Shown: piece by piece, positions 29,797 to 39,830 of the stretch | How the letters are laid out: every line of letters begins with the position of its first letter | Position numbering within the stretch: position 1 is the stretch's first letter | NCBI GenBank assembly: GCA_951828585.1 | Contig: OX639991.1 | Coordinates: 3,504,576-3,568,575, forward strand | DNA length: 64,000 nucleotides | Source of the DNA: Longimicrobiales bacterium | GTDB taxonomy: Bacteria > Gemmatimonadota > Gemmatimonadetes > Longimicrobiales > Gaopeijiaceae | Direction of reading: 5' to 3' | Notes under the pieces: generated by a model | Told to the model about the DNA's origin: nothing | The model's database searches: none | What the model saw: the letters and a program-made list of their open reading frames with translations, nothing else | Translations under genes and position numbers: made by a program

Positions 29797-29884
29797 GGTC
29801 CCTTGAATGTGGACGCGGGCGGGGGTGTGGGGAAGTGGGGGACGAAGAAGGGTCGGTAGGGGCGACGACAGTTGCGTTGTGGTC

Positions 29885-29899
29885 TAGCAAATGCTAGCA
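29885..29899. promoter_or_regulatory. Palindromic operator-like site upstream of the toxin-antitoxin pair
   Basis: TAGCAAATGCTA (TAGCA-AA-TGCTA) overlaps the perfect palindrome TGCTAGCA at 29892-29899, about 45 bp before the antitoxin start. Antitoxins of the RHH/RelB type commonly bind such inverted repeats in their own promoter. Confidence 0.5.
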
Positions 29900-29941
29900 T
29901 GCAGGTGTGCGACCCCGATTTCCAACCCTTGGGAGGACGCA

Positions 29942-30166
29942 ATGGCGAAGGTACAGATCAATGTCCGGGTGGACGCGGCTCTGAAAAAAGCGCTGGACCG
30001 ATACTGCCGGTCCCACGGCGTGATCATGAGTCACTTCGTTCAGGAAGCGCTGCTGGATCGCCTCGAGGAGCTGGAAGACATCGAGGACCTCAAACGAATC
30101 CGGCACGAGCCGACACGGCCCCTGGCCGAAGTCCTCACGGACATCGGACTCGATGGCCGCGTATGA
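29942..30166 (+). CDS. Antitoxin-like small protein (ribbon-helix-helix type)
   Basis: A 74-residue protein starting at ATG behind GGGAGGAC. MAKVQINVRVDAALKKALDRY looks like the beta strand and first helix of a ribbon-helix-helix domain, followed by SHGVIMSHFVQEALLDRLEELEDIEDL, a second helix and C-terminal toxin-binding tail. Its end overlaps the start of the adjacent RelE/ParE-type gene by 14 bp, the typical antitoxin-first order. It probably neutralises the toxin and represses the operon. Confidence 0.85.
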   Translation: MAKVQINVRVDAALKKALDRYCRSHGVIMSHFVQEALLDRLEELEDIEDLKRIRHEPTRPLAEVLTDIGLDGRV

Positions 30167-30416
30167 GGTCGAAGTCTCCCGTACCGCGGAGAGACAGCTG
30201 CGCAAGCTGCCCCGTGCGGACCGGGAGCGTGTCGCGCGGACAATGCTGGCCCTTGCCGACGACCCGTTTCCGAGGGGCACCCGAAAGCTCACCGGATACG
30301 ACGATGTCTACCGCGTGCGTGTGGGGCGATACAGAATCCTCTACAGCGCCGACGGCGGCAAGCTGGTGATCATCATCCTGAAGATCGGGCACCGGCGGGA
30401 GGTCTACCGGAAATAG
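30153..30416 (+). CDS. RelE/ParE-family toxin
   Basis: An 87-residue basic protein with the compact RelE fold pattern: YEVEVSRTAERQLRKLPRAD, FPRGTRKLTGYDDVYRVRVG RYRILYSADGG and the closing KLVIIILKIGHRREVYRK. The Arg and Tyr residues near the C-terminus are in place for an mRNA-cleaving RelE-type toxin, although ParE-type action on gyrase cannot be excluded. It is translationally linked to the antitoxin. Confidence 0.88.
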   Translation: MAAYEVEVSRTAERQLRKLPRADRERVARTMLALADDPFPRGTRKLTGYDDVYRVRVGRYRILYSADGGKLVIIILKIGHRREVYRK

Positions 30417-30440
30417 GGCACCAGCGAAGTCAGCTGGAGG

Positions 30441-30479
30441 TGTAAGCTACACATTACACAATGTAATATGAAGTTTACA
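30441..30479. promoter_or_regulatory. 39-bp double TGT-N12-ACA operator-like site (copy 2)
   Basis: TGTAA-N8-TTACA, then CAA, then TGTAA-N8-TTACA: both 18-bp dyads are perfect at their ends in this copy. It lies between the toxin stop (30416) and the end of the TonB receptor gene, that is between two convergent genes. This argues against a simple promoter role here. Confidence 0.5.
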
Positions 30480-30579
30480 GTTTTCCCCGACCTTCGGCTC
30501 CCGCCGGGTTCGCTTCTGGCCACGGCTCACCCTATTGGCAAATGCCGGGCCCAAGGCTACCAGCGACCTTCCCGCGCGG

Positions 30580-31751
30580 CTAAATCCCCGGCCGGAACGT
30601 CACCGAAGCCTTGATCCGCCGCCCCTTGGCGCTGTGCGTGAAGGCGTCGTAGGACTGCTCCCACCTGACCAGCGGAGGAGGGGTGTCCAGAACGTTCAAC
30701 ACCGACAGTCCCACGTCGAGCTGCTCGGATGTGCGCCGGAGCAGACTGACGTCCCAGGTCACGAACCGGTCGATGTCCTCGAACTGGGTGCCCACAAGGG
30801 CTTCGTTGGTGTACCCCGAGACCATGTTGAGGTAGTTGACCACGCTGATGTCACCCACGTGGTATCCGGCCGCAAGGCTCGATTTCCATTGGGGCAGGGG
30901 AGGGGCGATGGGATTGGCCCAGTTCAGCTTCCCGGTCGCATCGTGCTCCGCGAGAACTTCCGTCCCCTCCACATCGAGCGCCCTGACTGTAAACGCCGTG
31001 CCGTAGGTTCCGTCCAGCTCCAGCGAGATCATGGCCTCCCCGCGGGGGATGCGCGTGCTCGCGCGCAGATCGAGGCCCGACATGTGGATCCCCGGCCAGT
31101 TGACCAAGCGCACCTCGATGCGTTCCACGGACTGGATATCGCAGGTGCCCGTCCCCGCTCCGTCGGGGCAGGTCACGAATCTCCGCACCGCCTCCCGCGA
31201 GGCTCCGCCCGCGGCGTAAAGGCTCGCGATACCCTCGTAGGGCAGGACATCGATGACGTTGTCGAAGTCGTAGTCCCAGTAGTCGACCGAAGCCCGGAAG
31301 CGCGGCAGCTGGAAGGTGACGCCCACGTTATAGGTGAAGGCCCGCTCGGGCACCAGGTCCTTGTCGCCATAGGTGTCGATCGCCTTGTAGATCCCGGCCG
31401 CGCTCACATACTCCAGCCCGGTGATCACGTCCTCCCTGAGGTCGTCGACAGGGGTTCGGAAGGTGGTCTGGACCGATGCGCGAAGTGCGATCGGCTCCGC
31501 CAGCTCGACGCGCAAGGCGACCTTGGGGTCGAAGCTCCTGACCAAACCTCCGGCGAAAATGCTCGCGATACCCTCGTAGGAGCCGTGAAACTCGTAGTTG
31601 GCCGCGACCTGCCCGTGTATCCGGTGCCCGAGTTCAAGGTGGGATTCCGCGAAGAAGCGGTGCACGATCTGGGCGTCGTCGTAGTGGAAGAAGCCCCCGG
31701 TGAAGTGGAAAGGCCCAAACCGGTCCGGGCAACTGGTGTCGCCCGGGACGG
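30580..31751 (-). pseudogene. TonB-dependent receptor, 3' part (split by IS)
   Basis: This segment encodes the C-terminal barrel of the receptor whose 5' part is at 33483-35555. It reads on from the duplicated target sequence with DTSCPDRFGPFHFTGGFFHY and ends in a barrel-type C-terminus (RRIKASVTFRPGI). Repeated barrel strands are visible, such as RFVTWDVSLLRRTSEQLDVG LSVLNVLDTPP. Removing the IS plus one 17-bp target copy (1,748 bp) restores a single 1,075-residue frame. As it stands the fragment has no start of its own. Confidence 0.93.
31735..31751. repeat. Left target-site duplication of the ISNCY/IS1202-like element
   Basis: GGTGTCGCCCGGGACGG, 17 bp, identical to 33483-33499 on the other side of the IS. 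Confidence 0.92.
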
Positions 31752-33482
31752 TGTCGCGCCGATTTAGAAATGTCCTCCCTTAGCGAAGTAGAAATGTCCT
31801 CTTTCGGATCATGTTCGGTCAACGACGGAACCGGATCCGGGAGAGGAGCAAATGGACTTGAGTCTGAAGGAGAGGGATCGCATCTCGGTGTTGAGACAGG
31901 TGAAGGAGGGAGTGCTTAGCGCGGCTGCGGGAGCGGTGCGGATCGGGGTGACGCGACGGCAATTTCGCAGGTTGCGCCGGAAGTTCGAGGCTGAGGGCGA
32001 TGCGGCCGTAGTGCACGGACTGCGCGGGCGGCGGTCGAACAGGGCGTGGCCGCGGGGGTTTCGAGAGCGGGCGCTGGAAGTCGCGAGGGAACCGCTGTAC
32101 CGGGACTTCGGGCCTACGCTGCTTGCGGAGCACCTGGAGAGAAGCTTCGCGCTGCGGGTGAGCCCGGACACGCTGCGGGGCTGGATGATGGAGGCCGGCC
32201 TGTGGAAGCGGCAGCGCAGGCGGGCCAAGCACCGCAGCCGGCGTCCGCGGCGGGCGGCGTTGGGCGAGCTGGAACAGTGGGACAGCTCGGTGCATGCGTG
32301 GCTGGAGGACCGGGCTGCGGGCGACCAGGTGCTGATCTCGATCCATGACGATGCGACGAGCCGGCTGATGATGGCCCGCTTCGTCGAGCGCGACGACGGT
32401 GCGGAGAACCGCCGGGCGATCATCGGATACCTGCAGCGCCACGGCCGCCCCCTGGCTGTCTACACGGACCACGCCGGACACTTCGGGCAGTGGCTGGCGA
32501 AGAAGGAGGAGCGGACCGATACGATCATCTCCCGGGCGCTGGGCGAGTTGGGGGTCGAGGTGATCCTGGCAGGCTCTCCCCAGGCGAAGGGACGAGTCGA
32601 GCGGACCTTCGGTACGGCGCAGGACCGCCTGATCAAGGAAATGCGGGTGGCAGGGATCTCCACCCTTGACGCAGCGAACCGCTTCCTGGCCGATTCCTGG
32701 GTTCCGTTCTGGAACGAGCGCTTCGTGGTCGCGCCCCAGAGTGCCCTCGACGCGCACCGGCCCTTGCCGCCCGGCATAGATCTGGAGGCCCTGTTTGCCG
32801 AGACGGAGACCCGGAAGGTGGCCCGTGACTTCATCATCCGCTTCAAGAACCGGTACTGGCAGATCCCGGAGCGGGAGGCCCGAGGTGTTCGGCCCGGTGA
32901 CGAGGTCGTCGTTGAGCGCCGACTTTGCGGGGACATCCACTTCCGGATCGGCCAACGCTACCTGGCCGTCGAGTCCCTGGGTCGGGCCCGTCCTCCGGCA
33001 ACACCGACGAAGGCTCAGCCCGCGAAGCCCCGCAAGCAGGGGTCCAAGCCGCCGAAGCCCGCACCGGACCATCCATGGCGAAAGCAAATCCACGGGGGTG
33101 CCCGGATGGCCATGGCACGGCGGGACAAGCGCCTCGCGGAACAAGAGGCTGCGCGCAACGGACGGCCTGCCGATCTGCCGGATGCCGGACTCGCGAGCGG
33201 CGCTGATGGCCGGGGACCTCGCCGGAAATCGGATGCGGGATCGGTATGATCACCGCCTCGTGGACCCACACCGTCCGGGCAAGGCAGGGTGTGACCCAGA
33301 CCAACGCGACCGCCGGCAACCCCCCGATCTCCGGGCCGGGCATGCCCGTCCCTCCGATCGGGGGGTCCCACTACCCACCCCACCCCCAACCCGCTCAGGC
33401 TGGCCGGGAGTGGCAAACACCCACCCAGGGGGGGACATTTCTATTTCGCTCTACCCCCGGACATTTCTATTCCGGTTTGACA
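31752..33482 (+). mobile_element. ISNCY/IS1202-like insertion sequence, 1,731 bp
   Basis: The ends are related 24-bp inverted repeats starting TGTC and ending TAGAAATGTCC (31752-31775; reverse complement of 33459-33482). A second, inner pair AGCGAAGTAGAAATGTCC (31782-31799) and AGCGAAATAGAAATGTCC (reverse complement of 33433-33450) suggests two transposase-binding sites at each end. A 17-bp target duplication flanks it. It has interrupted a TonB-dependent receptor gene and appears recent, since the duplication is perfect. Confidence 0.95.
31852..33249 (+). CDS. ISNCY-family transposase (DDE integrase core)
   Basis: A 465-residue protein with an N-terminal helix-turn-helix region (SLKERDRISVLRQVKEG, AAGAVRIGVTRRQFRRLRRKF), a linker HTH (YRDFGPTLLAEHLERSFAL RVSPDTLRGWM) and an rve core: D166/D167 in SIHDDATSR, D206 in VYTDHAGHFG and E250 in KGRVERTFGTAQDRL. 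A basic Pro/Lys-rich C-terminal tail follows. ATG 31852 sits behind GAGAGGAG. The domain order matches transposases annotated as ISNCY, the group containing IS1202. It appears intact. Confidence 0.93.
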   Translation: MDLSLKERDRISVLRQVKEGVLSAAAGAVRIGVTRRQFRRLRRKFEAEGDAAVVHGLRGRRSNRAWPRGFRERALEVAREPLYRDFGPTLLAEHLERSFALRVSPDTLRGWMMEAGLWKRQRRRAKHRSRRPRRAALGELEQWDSSVHAWLEDRAAGDQVLISIHDDATSRLMMARFVERDDGAENRRAIIGYLQRHGRPLAVYTDHAGHFGQWLAKKEERTDTIISRALGELGVEVILAGSPQAKGRVERTFGTAQDRLIKEMRVAGISTLDAANRFLADSWVPFWNERFVVAPQSALDAHRPLPPGIDLEALFAETETRKVARDFIIRFKNRYWQIPEREARGVRPGDEVVVERRLCGDIHFRIGQRYLAVESLGRARPPATPTKAQPAKPRKQGSKPPKPAPDHPWRKQIHGGARMAMARRDKRLAEQEAARNGRPADLPDAGLASGADGRGPRRKSDAGSV

Positions 33483-33499
33483 GGTGTCGCCCGGGACGG
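33483..33499. repeat. Right target-site duplication of the ISNCY/IS1202-like element
   Basis: GGTGTCGCCCGGGACGG, identical to 31735-31751. It encodes (minus strand) part of VPGDTC of the receptor. Confidence 0.92.
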
Positions 33500-35555
33500 C
33501 GCACGGCGTCACACCGAGATCTCCGGCGCGGTTGGGTTCCGCCGCCACGCTCAGCCCGCGGAACTGGTAGCCGACCGCGTACTCCGTCTCCTCCGTCAGG
33601 GCGCCCTTCAGGAGCGCGTCCACGGTGATGAGGTTCGCGGTATTGTCCAGATTGACTTCATCGTTGATCCAGTCGATCAGTTCGTCGCTGTTGTCCAGGC
33701 CGGCGACATAGTCCGGGTTGCTCTGGTCACGGTAGCGCGAACCCGGCTGTATCGAGTTCTGATGGGCGTTGCTGAACGGGTTGTAGTACATGCAATTGCC
33801 CTGCCCGGCCACCTGTCCGTTGAGCGGTCCCAGCGCCATGCCGGAGGGACTCGATCTGTCGACCACCACGCCGACGCCGCAGTTCGGTCCGCCGAAGCCC
33901 CTGAAGGCCAGGAACTTGCGGTAGAGGTATTCCCCGGGAAGGTTGGCGTTGCCCGCCGACCGCGAGAAACCGGCGGCCAGCTCGAAGGTCGACTCCCGTC
34001 CTCCGAAACCCTGGAAGTCCCGCTCGAAGGATCCGGCGATCCGCTGGGTGCGGGAGTCCCGGCGCAGCTCCCGCGTGGGACCCGAATTCCCAACCATGCG
34101 GCCGAAGAAATACCAGTCGTTCTCCAGGCACGCGTCGTTGTTGGCAAACCCGGCGCTTTGCCCGTAGCTGCCGCAGAACGCCTGCCGACCCGGGTGGTCG
34201 GGCTGGATCAGTTGGGCTCCGTTGTAGGGAGAGATGGGTGGGTAGGAGGGTGTGGTAACCCAGTTGGGCGTGCTCGCCTCGGCCCACAGGGCCTCCAGAT
34301 GGTAGCGGGAACCGCCACCGAGGTTGCCATTCAGCTCGGCGAAGGCCCGGATCTGCCGGGAGGCATCGGTGATGTTGTCGAAAGGCCCGTAGTTGAAGCG
34401 ACAGGTCTCGGCCGGCTCCACGAAGCCCCCGAATCCCTCGCACTGCGGGTCGACGAAGACGCCTCCCCAGCCGCCGTAGTGCGCGTCGGTGAGCGCCGCG
34501 ACGAACTCCTCCCTCGTCTCGTTCCCCGTCAACCTGGGGAAGAGGAAGGCGCCGGGATTCCCCGTGTACGACCAGCCTCCGCCCCCGCCCACGAATTCGC
34601 TCACGGCCCAGTCCCGCTCCTCGGGTGTGAGTTCCTGCGTCTGGAAGACCTCCGCGGAGACGACCGCGTGCGCGTTCTCACCCAGTTCCGACCCCCAGAT
34701 GGCGCCGATATTCGTTTCCCCCGCCCCCGAGAAGTACTCGTGCGAGCCCGCAACTTCGAGGCCCTCGAAGCCGCTGCGGGTCAGGAAGTTCACGACCCCC
34801 GTCACTGCGTCGGAACCGTAGACGGCCGAGGCCCCTTCTTTCACCACCTCGACCCGGTCGAGGGCAATCGACGGGAATGCGTTCACGTCGACGAAGCGGC
34901 CTCCGGCGAGACGGATCGGGATGTACACCTGGCGGCGGCCGTTCAGAAGCACGAGGGTGCGCGAGGCCCCGAGTCCCCGCAGGTTGACGGTGGCAACGGT
35001 TTCCGACAGCAGGCCTGGCGGCCGGGTGCTGTACCAGCCCTGACGGGCGCCGAGGATCCCCTGGCTCGCCGGAAGGTTGCGGAAGAGGTCGAACGACTGC
35101 GGCGATCCCAGCTCGGCCAGGGTCCTGCGGCCCGTAACCGCGACCGCGTAGGGCAGGTGGGTTGGCGATTCCTCGAACGCTGTACCGGTCACCACCAATT
35201 CGTGCAGGTGGAAGGCTTCGGGCTCCATCCGGAGTTCAACGGACACGCTCCCACCCGCGGTCACCGTGACGGTTTGGGTGAGATCCGCGTGCCCCAGCAT
35301 CTCGGCCCGCAGCTCGTGGGTGCCCGCGGGAACGCCCTCCATGACGAAGCGCCCCCCCTCCCGGGACACCACCACCCTGCCCAGCGCCGCCAATTCGATT
35401 CGAGCCCCCGCTATCGGCTCGGCCGTTGCGGCGTCCAGGACGGTGCCCGTTATGGTGCCGGTCTCCTGCGCGTCAAGGGCGCTTGGAACGGAACCACACA
35501 CGGAAAGTACAACGGCCAGAATCAGAACGGAAACTGCACGGAGAAGTCGTCGCAT
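33483..35555 (-). pseudogene. TonB-dependent receptor, 5' part (split by IS)
   Basis: From ATG 35555 the protein has a signal peptide (MRRLLRAVSVLILAVVLSVC), a carboxypeptidase-regulatory-like domain (GTITGTVLDAATAEPIAGARI), and a plug domain (ETVATVNLRGLGASRTLVLL; IALDRVEVVKEGASAVYGSDAVTG VVN), then the first barrel strands. This is the SusC/FecA-like architecture used for uptake of large substrates, peptides or siderophores. The frame breaks at the IS junction near VTPCAVPGDTC. The truncated product would lack the distal barrel and is unlikely to function. Substrate unknown. Confidence 0.93.
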
Positions 35556-35957
35556 CGAATCACCTTCCTTCAAGATGGCGCACATGGGGGAGCCGGCGTG
35601 CGGCAATCCGGTCCGGCCCCCACGAACAATTCAGTAAGGCGCATGCCAATTAACGACGACAAACCAGGGGCGAAGTCAATACAGGCGTTGAGCTTCTGGC
35701 ACCCCAGCGCGCCCACGCCAGTTTGAGTGGTTCCTTGCCGCGCGCAGTGGTGGTTCGTCCACACAGCGTCGAACGCAGCCGTCCCCGCTCCCCGCGGAGG
35801 GGACAATCCCGACCACCGTCCGAATCACGCGCACCGCACCCGATTGACCGCCCAAAATCGGCCCGGTTACCTTCGAGAAACCGGTCCCGTCACCTCGACG
35901 GATCACGAAGGCCTCCCTTCCGGCGGCTCCCCGCTCCCCACCACCCCGGGCCACTCC
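35556..35957. other. Divergent intergenic region between the TonB receptor and lepA
   Basis: About 400 bp without a supported gene. On the minus strand TTGACT (35674-35679) lies upstream of an AT-richer GTTAAT about 19 bp on, a plausible promoter for the receptor. The lepA frame stays open back to 35727, but LepA homology begins only at 35958. Small frames such as one from 35643 have no ribosome binding site. Confidence 0.4.
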
Positions 35958-37766
35958 GTGCGGACCGACCTCATACGCAACTTCTGCATCATTGCCCACA
36001 TCGATCACGGCAAGTCCACGCTGGCCGACCGGCTCCTCGAGGCCACCGCCACCCTGGACCGCCGCCAGATGAGGGACCAGGTGCTCGACTCCAACGAGCT
36101 GGAGCGGGAGCGGGGCATCACCATCAAGCTGCACGCGGTGCGCATGGCGTACACCGCCCGGGACGGCCGCAACTTCGACTTCAACCTGATCGACACCCCC
36201 GGCCACGTCGATTTCACCTACGAAGTCTCGCGTTCGCTGGCGGCGTGCGAAGGTGCGATCCTCGTCGTTGACGCGACACAGGGCATCCAGGCCCAGACGC
36301 TGTCCAACCTCTTCCTGGCCCTCGAGGCGGACCTCGAGATCGTTCCCGTTCTCAATAAGATCGACCTGCCCGGCGCGGAGCCCGAGCGCCGCCGCCACGA
36401 GGTCGCCGACCTCATGGGCATCGATCCCGACCAGGTGCTGGAGGTGTCCGCCAAGGAGGGGTCGGGCATTGAAGCCGTCCTGGAGGCGGTGGTTGAGCGC
36501 ATTCCGCCCCCCTCCGGCGCCGCCGCCGCCCCGCTCCGGGCGCTGATCTTCGACTCGTACTACGACCAGTACCTGGGCGCGGTCCCCACCGTCCGCGTCG
36601 TGGACGGCACGCTCAAGGCCGGAATGACGATCACCTTCGGCGCGGTAGGGGCCGGGTACGAGGTGACCGAGGTGGGGCACCTCAGGCTGGGCCGCGTTCC
36701 CGCCGAGTCGCTCGGGCCCGGCGAAGTGGGTTACCTGGTGGCCGCGATCAAGGCGGTCGCCGACACACGCGTGGGCGACACCGTCCTCGACGCCACAAAC
36801 CGGTCGGACGAACTGCTCCCCGGGTACCAGGAGGCCAAGCCCATGGTCTTCGCCGGCCTGTACCCCTCGGACGCGGACGACTACGAGGAGCTCCGGGACT
36901 CGCTCCACCGCCTGCAGCTGAACGACGCCTCCCTGCGTTTCGAGCCGGAAACTTCCCGCGCCCTCGGATTCGGTTTTCGCTGCGGCTTCCTGGGCCTGCT
37001 CCACCTGGAGATCGTGCAGGAGCGGCTGGACCGCGAGTTCGGCGTGAAGCTGGTCACGACGGTCCCCAACGTGAAGTACCGTGTGACGATGTCGGAGGGC
37101 GACACCCTCGCGATCGAGAACCCGGCCGAGCTGCCGGACCGCGCCCTGGTGGACGCGGTGGCCGAGCCGGTGGTCCGCGCCCGCATCATGACGCCCGCCG
37201 ACTACATCGGGAACGTGCAGAAGCTCTGCCATGAGCGTCGCGGCATCTTCCGGGGGATGACCTACCTGGATCCGCGCCGCGTCGAGATGGACTACGAGCT
37301 CCCCCTGGCCGAGATCGTGCTGGATTTCTACGGCCGGCTGAAGGGGGGGACGAGGGGCTACGCGGCGCTGGACTACGAGTTCCAGGAGTATCGCGCCAGC
37401 GACCTGGTGAAGCTCGACATCCTGGTGAACCAGGAACCCGTTGACGCCTTCTCGGTCATCCTCCATCGCGACAATGCCTACCAGCACGGGCGGTCGCTCG
37501 TCCGCAAGCTCAAGGAGCTGATACCGAGGCAGCAGTTCACGGTGGCTCTCCAGGCGGCCATCGGAGGCCAGGTGATCGCGCGGTCGAACGTGAAAGCCGT
37601 GCGCAAGAACGTGACCGCGAAGTGCTACGGTGGCGACATCACCCGGAAGCGCAAGCTGCTGGAGCGCCAGAAGGAAGGGAAGAAGCGGATGAAGCAGGTG
37701 GGGTCCGTGGAGATTCCGCAGGAGGCGTTCATGGCCGTGCTGCAGCTCGACGGCGACCGCTCATGA
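35958..37766 (+). CDS. lepA: Elongation factor 4 (LepA)
   Basis: LepA is a ribosome-binding GTPase that affects translation initiation and back-translocation. The 602-residue protein starts at GTG 35958 with [20 protein letters not shown], the P-loop. Other motifs: [15 protein letters not shown] (switch I), [15 protein letters not shown] (G3), [13 protein letters not shown] (G4), the domain-IV style [23 protein letters not shown], and the LepA C-terminal [31 protein letters not shown]. Length and motif order are standard. Confidence 0.97.
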   Translation: MRTDLIRNFCIIAHIDHGKSTLADRLLEATATLDRRQMRDQVLDSNELERERGITIKLHAVRMAYTARDGRNFDFNLIDTPGHVDFTYEVSRSLAACEGAILVVDATQGIQAQTLSNLFLALEADLEIVPVLNKIDLPGAEPERRRHEVADLMGIDPDQVLEVSAKEGSGIEAVLEAVVERIPPPSGAAAAPLRALIFDSYYDQYLGAVPTVRVVDGTLKAGMTITFGAVGAGYEVTEVGHLRLGRVPAESLGPGEVGYLVAAIKAVADTRVGDTVLDATNRSDELLPGYQEAKPMVFAGLYPSDADDYEELRDSLHRLQLNDASLRFEPETSRALGFGFRCGFLGLLHLEIVQERLDREFGVKLVTTVPNVKYRVTMSEGDTLAIENPAELPDRALVDAVAEPVVRARIMTPADYIGNVQKLCHERRGIFRGMTYLDPRRVEMDYELPLAEIVLDFYGRLKGGTRGYAALDYEFQEYRASDLVKLDILVNQEPVDAFSVILHRDNAYQHGRSLVRKLKELIPRQQFTVALQAAIGGQVIARSNVKAVRKNVTAKCYGGDITRKRKLLERQKEGKKRMKQVGSVEIPQEAFMAVLQLDGDRS

Positions 37767-37830
37767 GGCGGGCGGCGCGCGGTGGCGCATTGCGCGGCTG
37801 TGGCGCGGATCCCTGCCGGGAGGTGGGGAG

Positions 37831-38808
37831 GTGACTGAGCAGCCGCGCTGGATCGCCGGGGTGGATATCGGCGGGACCAACCTGCGCGTGGGGCTGGTGC
37901 CGTTCGACGGGGGGGTGCCGGTCGCGGTCAGGCAGGAGCGCACCATTCCCGAGCGAGGTCCGGCGCATGTGGTGGCGAGGATCGTCGACATGCTTCGCAG
38001 CGCGGTCGGCGAGGTGGGGTGGGGGACGGTGGCGGGGGTCGGGGTGGGGTGTCCGGGGCCGGTGGACCGGGGGGCGGGTGTCGTGCTGGAGACCCCCAAC
38101 CTGGGGTGGCGGAACGTCCCGCTGCGCGATCTGATCGCGGAAGCGACGGGACTGCCGGTTACCTTGGACAACGATGCCAACTGCGCGGCCTACGGCGAGT
38201 GGTGGCAGGGGGCGGGGCGGGGGGCGGAGCGCCTCATCGGGCTCACCCTGGGGACGGGGATTGGCGGAGGGATCGTGCTTGGGGGCGAGATTTACCACGG
38301 CGCCTCGGACGCTGCCGGGGAGGTGGGGCACATGTCGGTGGACTTCGATGGGCGACTCTGCGCATGCGGTTCGAGGGGATGCGTGGAGGCGTACGCGTCG
38401 GGGCCGGGAATCGCGGCCCGGGCGGTGGAGGGGCTGGGGGGGGCTGCCGGCTCCGGATTGGCCGAGATCGCACGGAACGGCAGCGGCCGCGTTACGGCCA
38501 GGCGGGTGTGTGAGGAGGCGGCGGCGGGAGACGCGTACGCCGTGCGAATCCTCGCGGAGACGGGCCGCATTCTGGCGGTGGCGGTGGCCAACCTGATCAA
38601 CCTGTTCAACCCCGATGTCATCGTCATTGCGGGGGGAGTGACCGCGGCCGGCGACCACCTCTTCGGGCCGCTGCGCGACGAGGTGCGCCGCCGGGCCTTC
38701 CCCTCGGCTATCGGCGCCTGCCGCGTGGTCCCGGCCCAACTGCCCGACACGGCCGGGATGATCGGTGCGGCGGGGGTCTTCAAGGGCGTCGTGTACGATG
38801 GTGTCTGA
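37831..38808 (+). CDS. ROK-family sugar kinase (glucokinase-like)
   Basis: A 325-residue cytoplasmic kinase. Motifs: AGVDIGGTNLRVGLV (phosphate 1), GVGCPGPVDRGAGVVLETPNL, TLDNDANCAAYGEWW, LIGLTLGTGIGGGIVL, GEVGHMSV with the ROK Cys-rich zinc signature CACGSRGCVEAYAS, and VIVIAGGVTAAGDHL. This pattern fits bacterial glucokinases or N-acetylmannosamine/fructokinase relatives; glucose is the likeliest substrate. It starts with GTG behind GGGAGGTGGGGAG. The next gene, a PfkB kinase, starts inside its last codons, so the two are coupled. Confidence 0.9.
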   Translation: MTEQPRWIAGVDIGGTNLRVGLVPFDGGVPVAVRQERTIPERGPAHVVARIVDMLRSAVGEVGWGTVAGVGVGCPGPVDRGAGVVLETPNLGWRNVPLRDLIAEATGLPVTLDNDANCAAYGEWWQGAGRGAERLIGLTLGTGIGGGIVLGGEIYHGASDAAGEVGHMSVDFDGRLCACGSRGCVEAYASGPGIAARAVEGLGGAAGSGLAEIARNGSGRVTARRVCEEAAAGDAYAVRILAETGRILAVAVANLINLFNPDVIVIAGGVTAAGDHLFGPLRDEVRRRAFPSAIGACRVVPAQLPDTAGMIGAAGVFKGVVYDGV

Positions 38809-39766
38809 CCGGTCGGGCTCCGGCCCCAAGCGCCTGGGCGTGCTGGGTACTCTGGTGTGGGACACCATTCACCGCTGCGGCAGCGACCGGCCCGTCGAGG
38901 CGTGGGGCGGCATCGCCTACGCCCTCGCGGCCCTGGACGCGGTCCTCCCGCCGGGGTGGACCCTGGTTCCGCTCGTCAAGGTCGGTGGCGACCTGTACGA
39001 CGACGCCACCGCCTGGCTGTGCTCCTTCACCCGGGTCGGCGACTCCACATACGTCTTGCAGGTGCCGGAAGCCAACAACCGTGTCGAGCTGATGTACGCC
39101 ACGCCCTCCGACCGCACCGAGTTTCTCACCGGCGGCGTCCCGGGGTGGTCGGCCGCCGAGCTCGACGAGGTGCTGCCCGCCCTCGACGCGCTCTACGTCA
39201 ACTTCATCGCCGGCTGGGAGCTCGACCTCGCGGCCGCCCGACGTGTCCGCACCACCTTCCACGGTCCCACTTTCGCGGACCTCCACTCCCTGTTCATGGA
39301 CATCGACGCCGACGGCCGCCGGCGCCCCCGCCCACTCGCCGCCCCCGAACACTGGGCCCGCTGTTTCGAAACCGTTCAGATGAACCGCGACGAATTCGCG
39401 CTCTTCGGGGGGGATGACGGGGAACCATGGGCGGCCGCCGTGTGGGCCCTGGCCGGGGGCGCCCGGACGATTGTCGTCACCCACGGAGCCGACGGAGTGG
39501 AACTCATGACCGCCACCACCGAGACCGGTCCGCCACGGCGCCACCGTCTCCCCGTCCCGGACGGCCCCGCCCCCGGCGACCCCACCGGTTGCGGCGACAT
39601 CTGGGGCGCCGCCTTCTTCGCCCACACCCTGGGCGGGGACGACCCCATCGTCGCCGCGACGAAAGCCAACCGCATGGCGCGCAGCAAGCTCCGGTCGAGC
39701 GGCGCAGAGGCCTTCCGCACCTCCCTCGCCGTCACCGAGTCTTCCACCTCCTCTCACGCGATGTAA
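38798..39766 (+). CDS. PfkB/ribokinase-family carbohydrate kinase
   Basis: A 322-residue protein starting at ATG 38798, overlapping the ROK stop by 11 bp. It keeps the PfkB pattern in relaxed form: GVLGTLVWDTIHR at the N-terminus, PVEAWGGIAYALAALDA (substrate Gly pair), QMNRDEFALFGG, IVVTHGADGVELM and the C-terminal anion-hole motif PVPDGPAPGDPTGCGDIWGA AFFAHTLGG with catalytic Asp in GCGD. The substrate is not predictable. The TAA stop lies within the 39-bp double dyad at 39762. Confidence 0.87.
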   Translation: MVSDRSGSGPKRLGVLGTLVWDTIHRCGSDRPVEAWGGIAYALAALDAVLPPGWTLVPLVKVGGDLYDDATAWLCSFTRVGDSTYVLQVPEANNRVELMYATPSDRTEFLTGGVPGWSAAELDEVLPALDALYVNFIAGWELDLAAARRVRTTFHGPTFADLHSLFMDIDADGRRRPRPLAAPEHWARCFETVQMNRDEFALFGGDDGEPWAAAVWALAGGARTIVVTHGADGVELMTATTETGPPRRHRLPVPDGPAPGDPTGCGDIWGAAFFAHTLGGDDPIVAATKANRMARSKLRSSGAEAFRTSLAVTESSTSSHAM

Positions 39767-39800
39767 AGAGAACATTACAAAATGTCACGTCTAGTATACA
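39762..39800. promoter_or_regulatory. 39-bp double TGT-N12-ACA operator-like site (copy 3)
   Basis: TGTAA-N8-TTACA, AAA, TGTCA-N8-ATACA. It spans the stop codon of the PfkB-like kinase gene and ends 30 bp before the STAS/HATPase start codon, so it could control that operon. Confidence 0.55.
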
Positions 39801-39830
39801 TTCTACGCAGGCTATCGACGGTTTCGTGAC

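Noticed and set aside
30441-39800. Assignment of the 39-bp sites to PpsR/CrtJ and photosynthesis control
   Set aside because: Only the TGT-N12-ACA geometry fits; no photosynthesis or PpsR-type gene is present, and one site lies between convergent genes.
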